Assembly: GCA_034698045.1 (NCBI GenBank)
Contig: JAQGAU010000237.1
Coordinates: 1-33,525 of the forward strand
DNA length: 33,525 bases
Direction of reading: 5' to 3'
Origin: Paramacrobiotus richtersi
Lineage: Eukaryota > Tardigrada > Eutardigrada > Parachela > Macrobiotidae
Shown: one piece after another, positions 19,565-30,782 of the stretch
How positions within the stretch are numbered: the first letter of the stretch is position 1
How the letters are laid out: each line of letters opens with the position of its first letter
The notes under the pieces: generated by a model
Database searches by the model: none
Seen by the model: the letters and a program-made list of their open reading frames with translations, nothing else
Told to the model about the DNA's origin: nothing
Program-made: the position numbers and the translations under genes

Positions 19565-22500
19565 TCAGCTGGAGCTTTGCTCCATGTCAGGACTGGTATG
19601 CACTCTCGCAAATGCAGAATAACGGTCTACACTCTACAAAAACCAACCCATTAGTCACGCTGAATCACAAAAGTTTCAAAGCAGCAAGCTGACTAATTCA
19701 TATATTTCGTAAACTGCATTCGGTACTACACTGAAAACTGAATGATTCATAAACACTGATTGAACTTACCCATGCGCCAGGGGTAAATATCTCTTTTTCC
19801 AGTTGAAACACAGCTTCTTTCTGAAAGCCAGTTTTAACAGATAAGAACTTCACAATTCACCACAAACCAGGTTCACATACTTCTATCTCGCTAGAGGGCT
19901 TCAGATTCGTCAAGGGAAGCTGTATGAGAAACTGCCGAAGTTGGGAATACATTTCTGGCTGGATGTCATCGCCCCTTGCACGTATGTTTTCCATTACGAC
20001 ATTCAACTGAGCAATGATATAATAAACTTCGTCTCGATCACAAATACGCTTTATCAAGAGGACGAGATAGTGCAGGGCTTTATCATATAATTCCTGCCGT
20101 AGGGACCGTTCGTGAAGAACGCTAAATCCTAAAAGACACAAGTATACAACGGATGCAGTCAAGTGAACCGATATACAACTGCGCGCATTACCTGCAGTTC
20201 CCAATCGCATCAAAACAGTTTCGGGAAGAAGACCAAGGAGTGGCTTATCTCCATCCGTTATTTGAAGAGATCCCCGGGAGCGACGAAGATGATTCAAATA
20301 CCTAGAAAGCCATTTATGAGATCGCACACCACGGACAAAAAGGAATACATGAACCAAGCAGAGGAATGCCATTTCATAAATTAAAAACAGTCTTATTTTC
20401 CAGACTAGAATCATTCCAACAAAGACAAAACATGCAACGAACAAAAAAAGCCACAGTTATGGATGACGTACAGATTTGACAGCTCCGTTAAGAAGCTATC
20501 GTCGGCAAGTGCAGCTGATTCCAAAGCTGAGCGAAAATCGCCTTTCTTCAGAGCTTCAAACGCATCCTGGCGGTTTAATTCGACGAAAGCAGACTGCATT
20601 CCATCTTCTGTAAAGGCGTTTTCTACGTCTCGTCGCGATTCTATTGACTCGAAGGGGACCTGGGAGATCAGGCTGGCCAGTATGGGTCTAATCAAAAATG
20701 AAATTCGAAATCGAACAAGGAATCTGCTTTAAGTCAAACAGCGTTGCTGTACTGCGAAATAGAAAATCCAAACTTACTCTCCCTGACGAGGGCAATACTT
20801 CAGATAACGAATAGCCGGAAGCCAATTTCCACCGTAAACATTCCAGGTCACATATTCCACAATTATTGCTTCTCTGATTTCAGCACATTCCGCTTCACTT
20901 GCTCTAATAAAGAACTGGTATTATTATCCTCGACAAATATAAGCAGCATAATTTCTGTCACCAACCGATCAAGTAAAGATGAGATCCCATTAAAGCACAG
21001 TAAATCAAATGTGTGAACGGTAAACCAAGTATTCCTGAACAGAATTCTGCAATCAAGCACGCTGGTCAAAACCGGAACATCGATTCCCAGTCAAAACGCC
21101 TCACCGGACCAAATCAAAAACATTGTCCCAGTTCATCCTTAATACACTTTCGAAGATTTCATCCACAAGCTTGGGAAAGGTTCGTTTGGGGCACATGGCA
21201 AATGAGTCCTAAAATTAGCAAAACATTAAAGCAAAGCTACAACATGTTCAGTGACCAGCGGTGCGTAATGCCACAGCACAGATCCCGGTACCCAATTTAC
21301 CGATAATAACTGCAGATTCTGAGCCGTCACGCTGGACGCAGCAAATGTTCCCGTATGCAGTAGCCGACTTATATACAGGCTGATCCACGAAGAGAATTGG
21401 TACCTGCCGAGATAAATTCTATTTAAACCAAAGTTCATGTTAACTAAAGAAGACCGCCAAGCTGTAAGCATCTATACTGTCCCATTTACGCGGAATAAAG
21501 CATACAAGAAATGGGGAATCCGTACCCAAGCGCAACCCATTCATCGAAATCTCCTAAAAGAATGCGGAACACACGCGACACTTGTGGACTGGCGCCAATA
21601 ACTTCGTCCTGAAGGAGCTGCTCTATACCGCTTCTCCATTCTGTGACCCTCTCCTCGGTGACATCCATATCCTACAAACGGAATCGTGACTCACCGCGCG
21701 CTTGAATTTGTGGAATTAGGTAAGAAATCCAACACTCACAAAAATTGGACACCCTTCTAAGACTTCCGTCATAAGCCGGACAGCGGCGCTATCGCGATGT
21801 TCTGGGCCTAAATCGCCCACGAGGGCAACGGCTTCTCCAAAATTTCCTACGAAGACCGTACTCATAATACGATCTCCTGTAACGAAGAAGTGGAAACCCA
21901 ACCTAGCAAAACGAAACGAATAACACTGTCCCACACGGCCGGGCTTCGTGCTTGCTGCACATTTCCGGGCATTTTTGTAAGAGGAGCGCCCAAAGAATCG
22001 CGGAATGTCAGCAGCCGAATGGCGAACTTTGTGGAAAACTGACTGGGATCATCTGCAGTCAATTACGCATGGCTTAAACGCTAACCAAACGAATTACGAA
22101 AAAAAGATATCAGGTGATTATTCTGCAATCAGTACGCTGTTGATTCGGAAAAACTTTACTAAATTCTGAATATATTTGTAACTTTTTAACTATTCACTGA
22201 AATGACATGCGTCTAGTAGCGTTTTATTTCCACTATCTTTGAATCGTCAGTTAAACTAACGAACCATTAATCCGTTCGAAGAAGACGATCTGAAATAACC
22301 TCCATATGTACACCAGGTACGTGAAAGCATCCAGCTGCTCCTTCGAATTATCATTATCATTAAAATTCTGATTTTCCAGCATATCGTATATCTCTTGTCG
22401 AACTTCTTCCAGCAACAGCAGATAACGCGACCAGTGTCCCAGTATGCTGCAAAAACAGAATATACAACCCTGTTTTTTCCACTGCATATGCTGTCCTCTA

Positions 22501-22820
22501 TGTAAGCAATGGCAGAGTTGCGAACCTGGCATAGAAATTCTCATCGTCGCGGTTTGAGATACTGTCCGAAAAGTTCTGCACATCCCGAAAGATACCTGCG
22601 ATTATCACGCAGTGAGCTATTTTCATCGTTCACAGCTGTGTTTTACTGTACCGTAGGAACGATCAAACAGCTTCTTCCAGTGGGATCCGAGATCCTTGGG
22701 ATGTACCAGATCGCTCCTGCCGTTCAGGTCTTCGGACTGTGGCAGAGATGTTCGGTTCTGCAGGTACTGCTGCATACCTTTTCGGGCGACGTTAAGCTTT
22801 CGCTGATCGTCGTGCTCCAT
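19565..22820 (-). CDS. NUP85: Nucleoporin Nup85 (Y-complex scaffold)
   Basis: Fifteen small exons keep frame and sum to 1962 nt, 653 residues, against 656 in human: 22820-22652, 22595-22526, 22446-22265, 22052-21903, 21876-21740, 21671-21526, 21403-21301, 21208-21105, 21046-20966, 20903-20778, 20687-20472, 20301-20192, 20128-19881, 19820-19770 and 19633-19565. The protein is all-helical, and blocks match human Nup85 in order: FTYLVYIWRLFQIVF, AVWDSVIRFVLLG, ASPQVSRVFRILLGD, then SSWISLYISRLL, then FRNTWFTVHTFDLL, then IIVEYVTWNVYGGNW, KKGDFRSALESAALADDSF, and PETVLMRLGTAG with ERSLRQELYDKALHYL. Nup85 sits in the short arm of the Y-complex (Nup107-160), beside Seh1, building the nuclear pore rings. 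The extreme N-terminus, which in other animals adds a blade to Seh1, looks short. Its promoter region is shared with COX11. Confidence 0.93.
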
Positions 22821-23413
22821 TTCCAACCGAACAGAAAAAGCAGAACGCGAAAAAAAATGTTCGAATACTCTATAGTCCGCAAAAAACTTAGCAAGCTAGT
22901 ATTCTACACAGCAGTCAAAATATTTTTCAAAATAAAAAATGTAATAAACGTCCAAAGGCTTGGTGGAAAAAACTTTTGTTACGATATGAGATCTTGTTAC
23001 CCGCAGGTCAGCTGCAAGGGGGAACGACACCACTGGGTTCTGGCCCCCCCAGCAGTACGCCTGCCACACTGCAGCATTTGAAATTCTGATACCACAGATA
23101 CATATGCATCAATCATCATAACGAAAAAGACTCAAAAAGTCGTTTTTCCTTCTTCCCTTCTTTTGCGTTTTTGAGTGATTTTGACTTCTTTGCACAATTA
23201 TTATTGCTCGTGATAAACGTGAGAACGCTGGATCTGGTGTTGACCGCTCAGCTGGCAGCATCGTAAGAATCCGATAAAGCTAGTCTTCGATTTGTATCTG
23301 GACGTCGTGAAGCAAATGGTGTTATCCCGAAATCGGAAATTATCTGCCATCTGCCAATCCCTGCAAGTATTTCTTGATCTGATCCTTGGATTACGGAAAA
23401 CGCGCTCGACAGC
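22821..23413. promoter_or_regulatory. Shared head-to-head upstream region of Nup85 and COX11
   Basis: 593 nt separate the two divergent start codons, so both promoters and 5' UTRs must fit here. A run GACTCAAAAAGTCG at 23128-23141 and pyrimidine-rich CTTCTTCCCTTCTTTTG at about 23150 are visible. I cannot identify a TATA box or a defined factor site. The name as a bidirectional promoter rests on arrangement only. Confidence 0.45.
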
Positions 23414-25510
23414 ATGGCGTCTTCACCGGTATGTGAAACATTACTGATGATAAGAATGAATGATGCACGACGCGGTTTGTTTCTGGATGCAGCTGCGGTG
23501 TATACGCGTTGGCATCAGCTGCTGGAAAAGCACCAGTTCCCTGAGTTGCCGTTCTTCCCTTATGCAACTCTCCGTCAAGGCTTCGAGCGAGTATCAGGTA
23601 AAACCGTAAATACTGCAAACACTTATATGTTTTTTTCCACATTTTGTAACCGGGCTATGTTTGCAGCGTTTTCTGAACCCCAGCGTCAGTGTACCATATT
23701 CGGTTGCTTCTTTCTCTTCCTGTTCCTTTCTGAATCAGAGATCTTTGCCCATGCTTTACAAATCTTCTTTGAGGAGGCATTATGCAACGGAATCGAAACG
23801 ACGCAGCGGCAGCGCGGGAGATCATCCGAAGGATTCACATAAGAAGCGAATACAGACAACGCTGAACTATTTAATATCCTTTACTGTAAGGGCTCCGTCT
23901 AAATATACTAGTATTGGGTTATAATGACGCTTTTCTTGAAAAACACAATTATAGCGGACCATCCATCATAATGTTCGTCTGTATTTTCTATGTTAACGCT
24001 GTGGAGGAAATGTTTTACATTCCGATATGGTTTCCAAATACTTGCTTTTTAGGTTCTGGTTCTGGGAATGAGCTATGCCGCTGTTCCAATGTATAGAATA
24101 TTCTGCCAGGTAAGATGGTTTGCATGAGTGTTGATTTCATTTTGACCTGTTGTATATATTTTCCAGCGTTCGTTTGAATAAAAGCTTCCATACAATTCTG
24201 ACGGACGCTGAAATATAATTCAAACTTGCGATGAAACACTTGTGTTAAAAATGCTTTTCGTAATTTTGCTGCGATTATGAAGACGACTTTGGTGATTGAT
24301 CGTTTCCGACTGAAATTTTCCTCCAGATTGTAAATTCTGGGACTTTTTTTCTAAGATTATCGATGTTTAAGGGGCTGTTCAGGTTGTCAATCGCCTGGAT
24401 TGATATGAAAGTTCACGCGGTAAATCGGCAAATATGAAATACGTAGGCTGTTTCAGGTGACAGGCATTGGTGGAGCATCAAATCTGGCTAAACATGGTGG
24501 CGAGAAAGTGGAAAACATGCAAAAAGTGAAAGACCAGAAGCTTACTATTAAATTCAATGCGGATACTGCCTCACACCTGCACTGGCATTTCAAGCCACTG
24601 CAACGAGAAGTTGTGGTATGTATTATCCTTTAGCGACCTTACTCTATCCTTTACGTCAGTTTTTCCTGCTGCTGTGGTTGGACAGCTTCCGAGTAACTCA
24701 TGTAATTATAATTCATGTAATTTATATCTGGGTATATACTAAATTATTAACTTTTATTTAGACTATTTTTTTGGCATGCATTGACTAACGCAGTGAGCAG
24801 CGCTGCATTTAAAATCATCGCATATCTGACAGATTATCCCGAGACACTGTGACTCTGACTTGCGGCATATCAGCAATTCAGAATGGTTTCGCAGCTTATG
24901 GTTGTTCACGAATCACGTTCATGCAGATTGTTAAAGATACCCTTGAAGTGATTTTAACGAAACTGTTTTTGAACGCTCGTAAGTAATAACGTTTTCTTAA
25001 CCTTTTTAATTTGTTCGCTTACTTCTTGCCCGTCGTTCTTTTAATCACTCTTGATTTACCGTATATACATACTGTACATTTTCAGGTCTATCCTGGCGAA
25101 ACAGCGCTGGCTTTTTACTCCGCTACCAACCCCACTGATCGTGCAATCACTGGAATTTCGACATACACTGTTTTGCCTTTCGAAGCTGCAAAATACCTGA
25201 ACAAGATACAGTGTTTCTGTTTCGAGGAGCAACGACTAAACCCACATGAACAGGTGAGTAGATCGCGGCGTTGCACTAAAATCTGTTACAAGATGGGTGT
25301 ATTACTAATATTTGATCTCCTGTGTAGGTGGACATGCCTGTATTTTTTTATATTGATCCCGAATTCGTGAATGATCCTTGGCTACAAAAGAGTGATACCA
25401 TTACGTTATCTTATACCTTTTTCGAAGCAAAGGAAGGCAACCAGATGTTTGCCGGTCTCCAGCCACACAGCTGGGCTGCTAGCGCTGGAAAGCCTCAACC
25501 GGCGGTTTAG
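23414..25510 (+). CDS. COX11: COX11, copper chaperone for cytochrome c oxidase assembly
   Basis: Six exons, all introns phase 0: 23414-23590, 23667-23885, 24053-24109, 24457-24615, 25086-25253, 25328-25510 (963 nt, 320 residues). COX11 sits in the mitochondrial inner membrane and delivers copper to the CuB site of COX1. The copper-binding pair is in QCFCFEEQRLNPHEQ (Cys about 247 and 249), and the third conserved Cys is in YRIFCQ (about 150). A membrane span covers about 121-142 (YLISFTVLVLGMSYAAVPMY). Hallmarks VYPGETALAF, GISTYTVLPFEA and MPVFFYIDPEF follow. Residues about 60-105 look like a mitochondrial presequence ending RRHYAT. The first exon adds 59 residues before this (MASSPVCETLL), which is unusual, and its donor CGA|GTATCA is weaker than a GTAAAA 7 nt on that would break frame. 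The C-terminus extends about 20 residues past FFEAKEG. Confidence 0.93.
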
Positions 25511-27079
25511 CGTTCTGGATTTATGTAAGCCGTTAATTCAGTACGGTGTCTGTGCGAAAGAACAGTCCCAGGTAATAATTAGTTGTATCTTTATCATTCG
25601 TAATTCCACAGTCGGGAAATGCGGAATATCACTAGATTCCGCATTGCCAGACTGCATAAGGCAGTCTTGAAATTTTGGTGGTAAGTAAATTACGAATAGT
25701 CAAAATATAGTGACCATGCTCTTTGATAACTTTTCAAGTTTTCTTAACAAGTTGGATTTAAGGAATATAATCCTTAATAATTGCGACGAAACGTTTATAC
25801 AAATGTTTTCGACTGTGATAGTGCAAGCGGCAGCGCGAAAGCATCAAGAGGGCTAGGTCATTAAAAAGTATCGAAATGGTCCGCACGCTGCGGCATGTCA
25901 TAAGTAATTAATAAATCCGAATTATGATTGTCACCGGGAATATAAATTTATTGTTGCCAAATGTATCCATCTGCTTTTGATTTTGGCACAAATATCCTCA
26001 TTGTAGGTTGTCCACTGGACCGTCGCTGATTGTTGACTGCTGCCATTTGAACTCTGAAGGGACAGGTGTGTTTTTAGCACAGTGTTGGCGTGTTGTGATT
26101 CAAATGTCTTTCCTTGTTGTTGTAATTTTGAGTCATTGCATCTTATTAGAGTCGTACAAGAAAAATCTGTCATCTTGTTCTTTTGGACAACTTTACAACC
26201 GCAAGTGAAGCTTAGAAATTCCTGTAAATCGGTGTTAAATGACCCAGTCCATACTCACATAATTACATTTGGACAGTCAACCGTGGCGCGAATAAACGGC
26301 ATCTTTGACTCGTTGGCAATTGTTACCAATAAATCTGGGTATCATGTATTCGTAGCGTTTCAAATGCAACTGTCCCGCGACGCATCAAACATCAGTCTTC
26401 AAGAAAATGAAAAAAATGGACTCATTACAAATACAGTACTTCTATCGTAGCAACAGGTGGGTGCCATTGATAGGCACCGCATAGTCTGGCAAGGAATTGC
26501 AGCTGACGCCATTTCGCAGTTGCCATCGGGTTTGCCGGTATTTTAACGTGTGACAGTTAAATTACGCCACAAAATTTTTACGTCTTTGTACAATTGGATT
26601 CTCGTGTTTGTTTTAGAGAGCAGTTCGATATTGACAAGTTATCCTTTGGTTACTGTATCGTAACATTTTTACGATCTTCGAAGTTTTAAAATGAATGATG
26701 ACCTAATGCTGCGCTCTTGACTTCAAATTTAGCGGCATCTTTATTGTTGATAAAGTTCCCTTATCGTTCGTAATCGTTGTTATGGCGTCGCGTCGCGTCA
26801 GTTTACAGGCTGGAAAAAATAACAAGCGAATACACCCAGAATTTCGTTTTGTAAATCTTGTCAACTAGACATCACAGGCTTTGCGGTTTGTCCCTAACAG
26901 TGTCGACATGGATCGTTTTTACTTTATTTCTGTGCGGTCAAGCTAGACGAAGTAGTTCTTGGAAGTAACGTTGGCATCAGTTTTTACAATGCCCATCCCA
27001 TAACGCAACTGATAAGACGAAGAACGTTAACGCTAACTGTGGGAACGATATTTTCTGGGTTTTTTTATAATTGTTAATC
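25511..27079. other. 1.6 kb region with COX11 3' end, no supported gene
   Basis: Contains the COX11 3' UTR with a paired hairpin at 25618-25667 and AATAAA at 25910-25915. Open frames at 26008-26450 (Cys-rich start, then NDPVHTHIITFGQS) do not join to any neighbour by a good splice site. A 28-codon frame begins at ATG 26781 (MASRRVSLQAG). None has a recognisable domain. The right end should hold the promoter of the ZNF367-like gene. Confidence 0.4.
25618..25667. repeat. Two adjacent perfect hairpins after COX11
   Basis: Hairpin 1 at 25618-25645 has the 10-base arm AATGCGGAAT, an 8-base loop and the exact complement ATTCCGCATT. After 3 bases, hairpin 2 at 25649-25667 has the 7-base arm AGACTGC, loop ATAAG and GCAGTCT. 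They lie about 110 nt past the COX11 stop. Function is unknown. Confidence 0.75.
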
Positions 27080-30000
27080 ATGTCCGTATTCTCCTATTGG
27101 CCGGGCGATGGTCCGGCACTGGCGCCACCCCTTCCGACGCAAAGAGCCCTGGCAAGCGCTCTTGTCCTGCCGACGCTTCAAAAACACCGAAGTACGTTTC
27201 CGCACGTGATATGCTCATTTGAATTTCTGGTTTGTGTCGTTTCTGGATTTCCCAAGCTTGTAACTTTCAAGATTTTGCCGTAGCATATTCACTCTTGTCT
27301 TGATTTTACCAGCTTTGAAGTTTGAACAGTAGAATTTATTAATCCTTATAATTGCCATAAGTACTGCGATTTCCGCACGGACCACGCCGTATGTAATCAT
27401 TTTGTGTCTGTCGGGGAACTTGAGTCACAGGACTTCGGATAGGTGAGAGAAACTACTTGTGACTGTTAGTACTGCATGCGAATTTGTTTACTGTTTAAAC
27501 TGGAGAATTTTCATTTCGGTTAATTAAATGTGAATGAAATTCGGCTTGGCAAAATGAAAAGTTTTTTGCGAATATTTACGAGTAACTAGCAGAGGTATGT
27601 GAACACGAGTAATCGAAGTAAGTATTTTCTTGTGATAACCTACTTTCTTGATCTTTCATGGCTGGTTTCTTGATTTCGCTACAGAATCTCAGTTTTCATC
27701 TCAGTTTCGACGACGATGGTTCTTTCAGTTTTACTGTTATGCCGCCTTGATAAGCCGCGTCAGGGAAATCTGTAGTTACTCCTATGTCGCAGACGTCGTT
27801 TAGTATCCGACTTTCAGTTGATTTCCAGACCTTTAGAGTTTAGCTGCAGCCTGCAATTGACTTCCAGAGCTTTAGCGGTAGTTAGAAAGGTTTTTTCGTA
27901 AGTACTATTTAATTGCTGTATTATCCTATTTTTCACACTGTCGCTGACTCGGTTAGGACCAGGTAGAGTCGGACGTCGCGTTTTAGATCAAATTATATTT
28001 TTGCATCAGGAGAAGTGTCAGTGATGCCCGGACTGCGGTAATTCTCTGGAAGATTTCAAGTTGAGGTCAATATTCACAACCAAAGGATTATTAATGAATA
28101 ATGATACTTAACGTTATCCTTTTGTGTTAGTAATGATTCTGCGATATCAGTTACTGTTATAATAGTATTATTAATCTCGCCTAAAGCAGTCTCGTTTTGC
28201 GATCGAGATATTTCACGAAATTACGAACTTTTCTTTGATTTTAGGCTCTTTATTCAGTTTTCACATTATTAACAGTTCTGGAATTATAAACGAATTACGC
28301 ATTATTAAATTTCTGACCAGCATACTTCAGGTTACTATACAAAAACCGACTTGATTCGTTTCGAATAGATCCCGGTCTATCAAAGAGCCTTCCCAGAGAA
28401 GAGCGGAAGAGCATGATTTATAGCCGACAGAAAACACACAGGAACATCGCGGCTGGTTTATATTGGCAATGGCTGAATGAACCAGTCATCGCTTGTCACC
28501 AATGAATGCTCTTGTCCAGCAGGACTGAATTATTTATTGGTGGTCGACTGGCCATAAGAAAAGTGACCTCAAGAAAATGATACAGTGGGGCAAAAGTCAA
28601 AATGGTTCATAAAGAATCATGGTCTGTTGCATGTGTGATATTTTTTCGACAACTTGCCATCTCGTGTGGTCCTGTAAGAAGGCGACAGAGAATGTAAATT
28701 TGTGGTTATATCCATCACATTACTGATTAGTGATGTTACAATTTGCCATTCAATTCGTTACAGCAGGTTGTCGTTTAAAACGACCCTATCAAGTGTAAAA
28801 CTGTAAGTGAATGAATGTCCTCTTGAAAAAATTCTGAAAATCCCAATGGTAACCAGTTCTCATAAAGAAGTTCGTAAACGGTATTCAGTACTTACACATA
28901 TGCATGATATTCGCCGTGACATTCTTATGCATATATATGATAAAAAGCCATTTTATCATAAGAATGTTACCTTTTTAAACAAGGTTTGTTGCAGCACAAT
29001 ACGCATCCACATTAATCATTCCGATCCCATTGAGATTACCGGCCCGGATTTATCCTGGAGCGGCAGCAACTAGGCCGTTCTATATGAAGATCGGTTCTGG
29101 TCGGTCAGCGTTTACAGTCGTTAAAAATCGTACGATGGCCGCTCACCTGAACTGGATGTCGTCTGCAGCGGTCTCCAGCAAACCGGAAGTCCAGAATGGC
29201 CGACATGAGTCCCAGTTGCCTAACGTAAGTGTTTCGACTTTTTGCTCATTGACGACCACCGGAAGCTACTAAAATCGCACCACAATTCAGAACAAGAATA
29301 ATTTGCATTAAGATCGAAAAGAAATGATTTCCGATTGATTTGAGAATCTTTTTTTTAGCATGTGATTTGTGGTAGAATAATTAGTAATTCAACTACTGAA
29401 CAAAAAATCCTTCAACTTTTGGCCTGTCAGCTCCAAAAATAGGGTGATAATGAGTATCAGAATAGCTAATATAATATCAGAACGGCATAGGAATTTTGAA
29501 GCACATCTCGCCTGCGCGTTAGCGTTTTCGTAAGCTGACCAAGTATTTCCTTCATTAGAACACATCTGAACCAATTGCAAGGAAAAAAAAGAAGTTTGAT
29601 TGCCCGACATGCGGAAAATACTTTCAGTATCCTCGCAGTTTGGAGACACACAAGCTGGTTCACACGGACACGAGGCCGCACGTCTGCCCATACCAGTGTG
29701 GGAAATCTTTCCGCCAAAGTGGGCACCTGCAAACGCACATTCTTATCCACACTGGGGAAAAGCCGTTTAGATGTCCGGTCACTGGTAGGCTTTACTAACT
29801 TAATATTTTGGAATTCAACAATTAGCAAATCAATAAGAAAGTCAGTAAGTGAATTAATAAGATATGGTCAGTGTTACTTCAAGTAACTTGCAGATTACTT
29901 GTTAGTTGTTCGTATCCTGTATCTCTGATGTCCATTCATTTTGATTTGACAACACATATTACATTACAACAAGTTTAAATTCCCTATCCGTCATCAGAAA

Positions 30001-30460
30001 CTAGTGTTTTTAAGCTAAAACGTGAATGGTTTTCTTGTCATCAACTTGATCTATGTACAACCTATATGTCCTGGTCATTTTGCGAGAAATATTTCATTAT
30101 TTAATTAGTACCTGCTTAAAAAGAACGGTGGAATTAACAGTGTTATTTAATTTGTTTTGATTAACGCAGGAGAGAGTTTGGCAGACAGTTGAGTCATTAA
30201 TCGGTGACAAATATTTTTACAGCCGGCTTTCAAAATCTTTTTTTGATTTCGCTGCAGGTTGCAAGACACCGGCTTTCCGCCATGCCAACCGGCGATGCCC
30301 ATATCATCCCACGGATCGCCTGAAGAAAGCTGCTGTGCCAATGCGAGACAAAGCAGGTGATCGCAGTCCCGGATCTGCGGAAAACCATCCGGACGACGTG
30401 GCTATTGCAATGGCTCTCGTTGAGCTGTCCCGAAAGGGATTTGCTTCTTCCGGGTATTAA
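27080..30460 (+). CDS. ZNF367: ZNF367-like C2H2 zinc-finger transcription factor
   Basis: The firm part is exons 29582-29784 and 30258-30460. They code [20 protein letters not shown] (a C2H2 finger), then [18 protein letters not shown] with [11 protein letters not shown] (second finger, with C-x3-C rather than the more usual spacing), then [18 protein letters not shown] and DRLKKA. The [10 protein letters not shown] block is the signature of ZNF367, a nuclear DNA-binding protein tied to cell-cycle and developmental expression in vertebrates. The acidic helical tail ([17 protein letters not shown]) parallels the C-terminal ALALIELANL helix of human ZNF367. A first exon at 27080-27191 ([19 protein letters not shown]) and a 46-nt exon at 29179-29224 ([15 protein letters not shown]) fit by phase, giving 187 residues, but these two are tentative. 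The intron 27192-29178 would then be about 2 kb, which is long for this window. Confidence 0.8.
27192..29178 (+). other. Putative 2 kb first intron of the ZNF367-like gene
   Basis: AT-rich, with no supported coding exon. It holds a long imperfect hairpin at 28919-28968. A plus-strand frame at 28807-29073 lacks motif support. If the first exon assigned to the ZNF367-like gene is wrong, this stretch becomes intergenic. Confidence 0.35.
28919..28968. repeat. Long AT-rich hairpin
   Basis: The arm ACATTCTTATG at 28919-28929 pairs with CATAAGAATGT at 28957-28967. The inner arm GATAAAA (28939-28945) pairs with TTTTATC (28951-28957) around a 5-base loop. A bulge of about 9 bases (CATATATAT) on the left arm separates the two stems. 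Confidence 0.65.
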
Positions 30461-30782
30461 GAAGAGCTGATCGTTTTATAATTGAGATTTTTTTAAGTCC
30501 TTTAATTTTTATCGTCGAAGTTCAAGTGGTAGTTCCGATTTTCTTCGTATTGTTTTTTAGGAATATTATAGATACGCATTTCTACAGTTGACAGTAAATG
30601 GGATCACAATGCTAAAAGGAGATGTTCTCAAGGTAAATCGGTTTTGTACATATGAGTTTTACTTGAGCGTTATTAAACATGGAAAAGAAAGCACTTGGTA
30701 TGCTCTGAATGTACGGTAGACAGTTCAGTTGACATTAAGACCAACATTCTAACTAAAATTTCTTTCGAAGCAACAGCCTTTT
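30461..30782. other. Tail-to-tail spacer between ZNF367-like gene and SSU72
   Basis: 322 nt between two convergent stop codons, so both 3' UTRs must end or overlap here. It is AT-rich, with ATTAAA-type variants (for example around 30673 on the plus strand) but no canonical AATAAA that clearly belongs to either gene. Nothing else is seen. Confidence 0.45.

Noticed and set aside
26008-26450. Overlapping plus-strand frames after COX11
   Set aside because: They lack a good acceptor and donor, and the reading runs through homopolymer-rich sequence. Kept only as a note.
29466-29828. 120-codon minus-strand open frame
   Set aside because: It is the antisense shadow of the zinc-finger exon on the plus strand.
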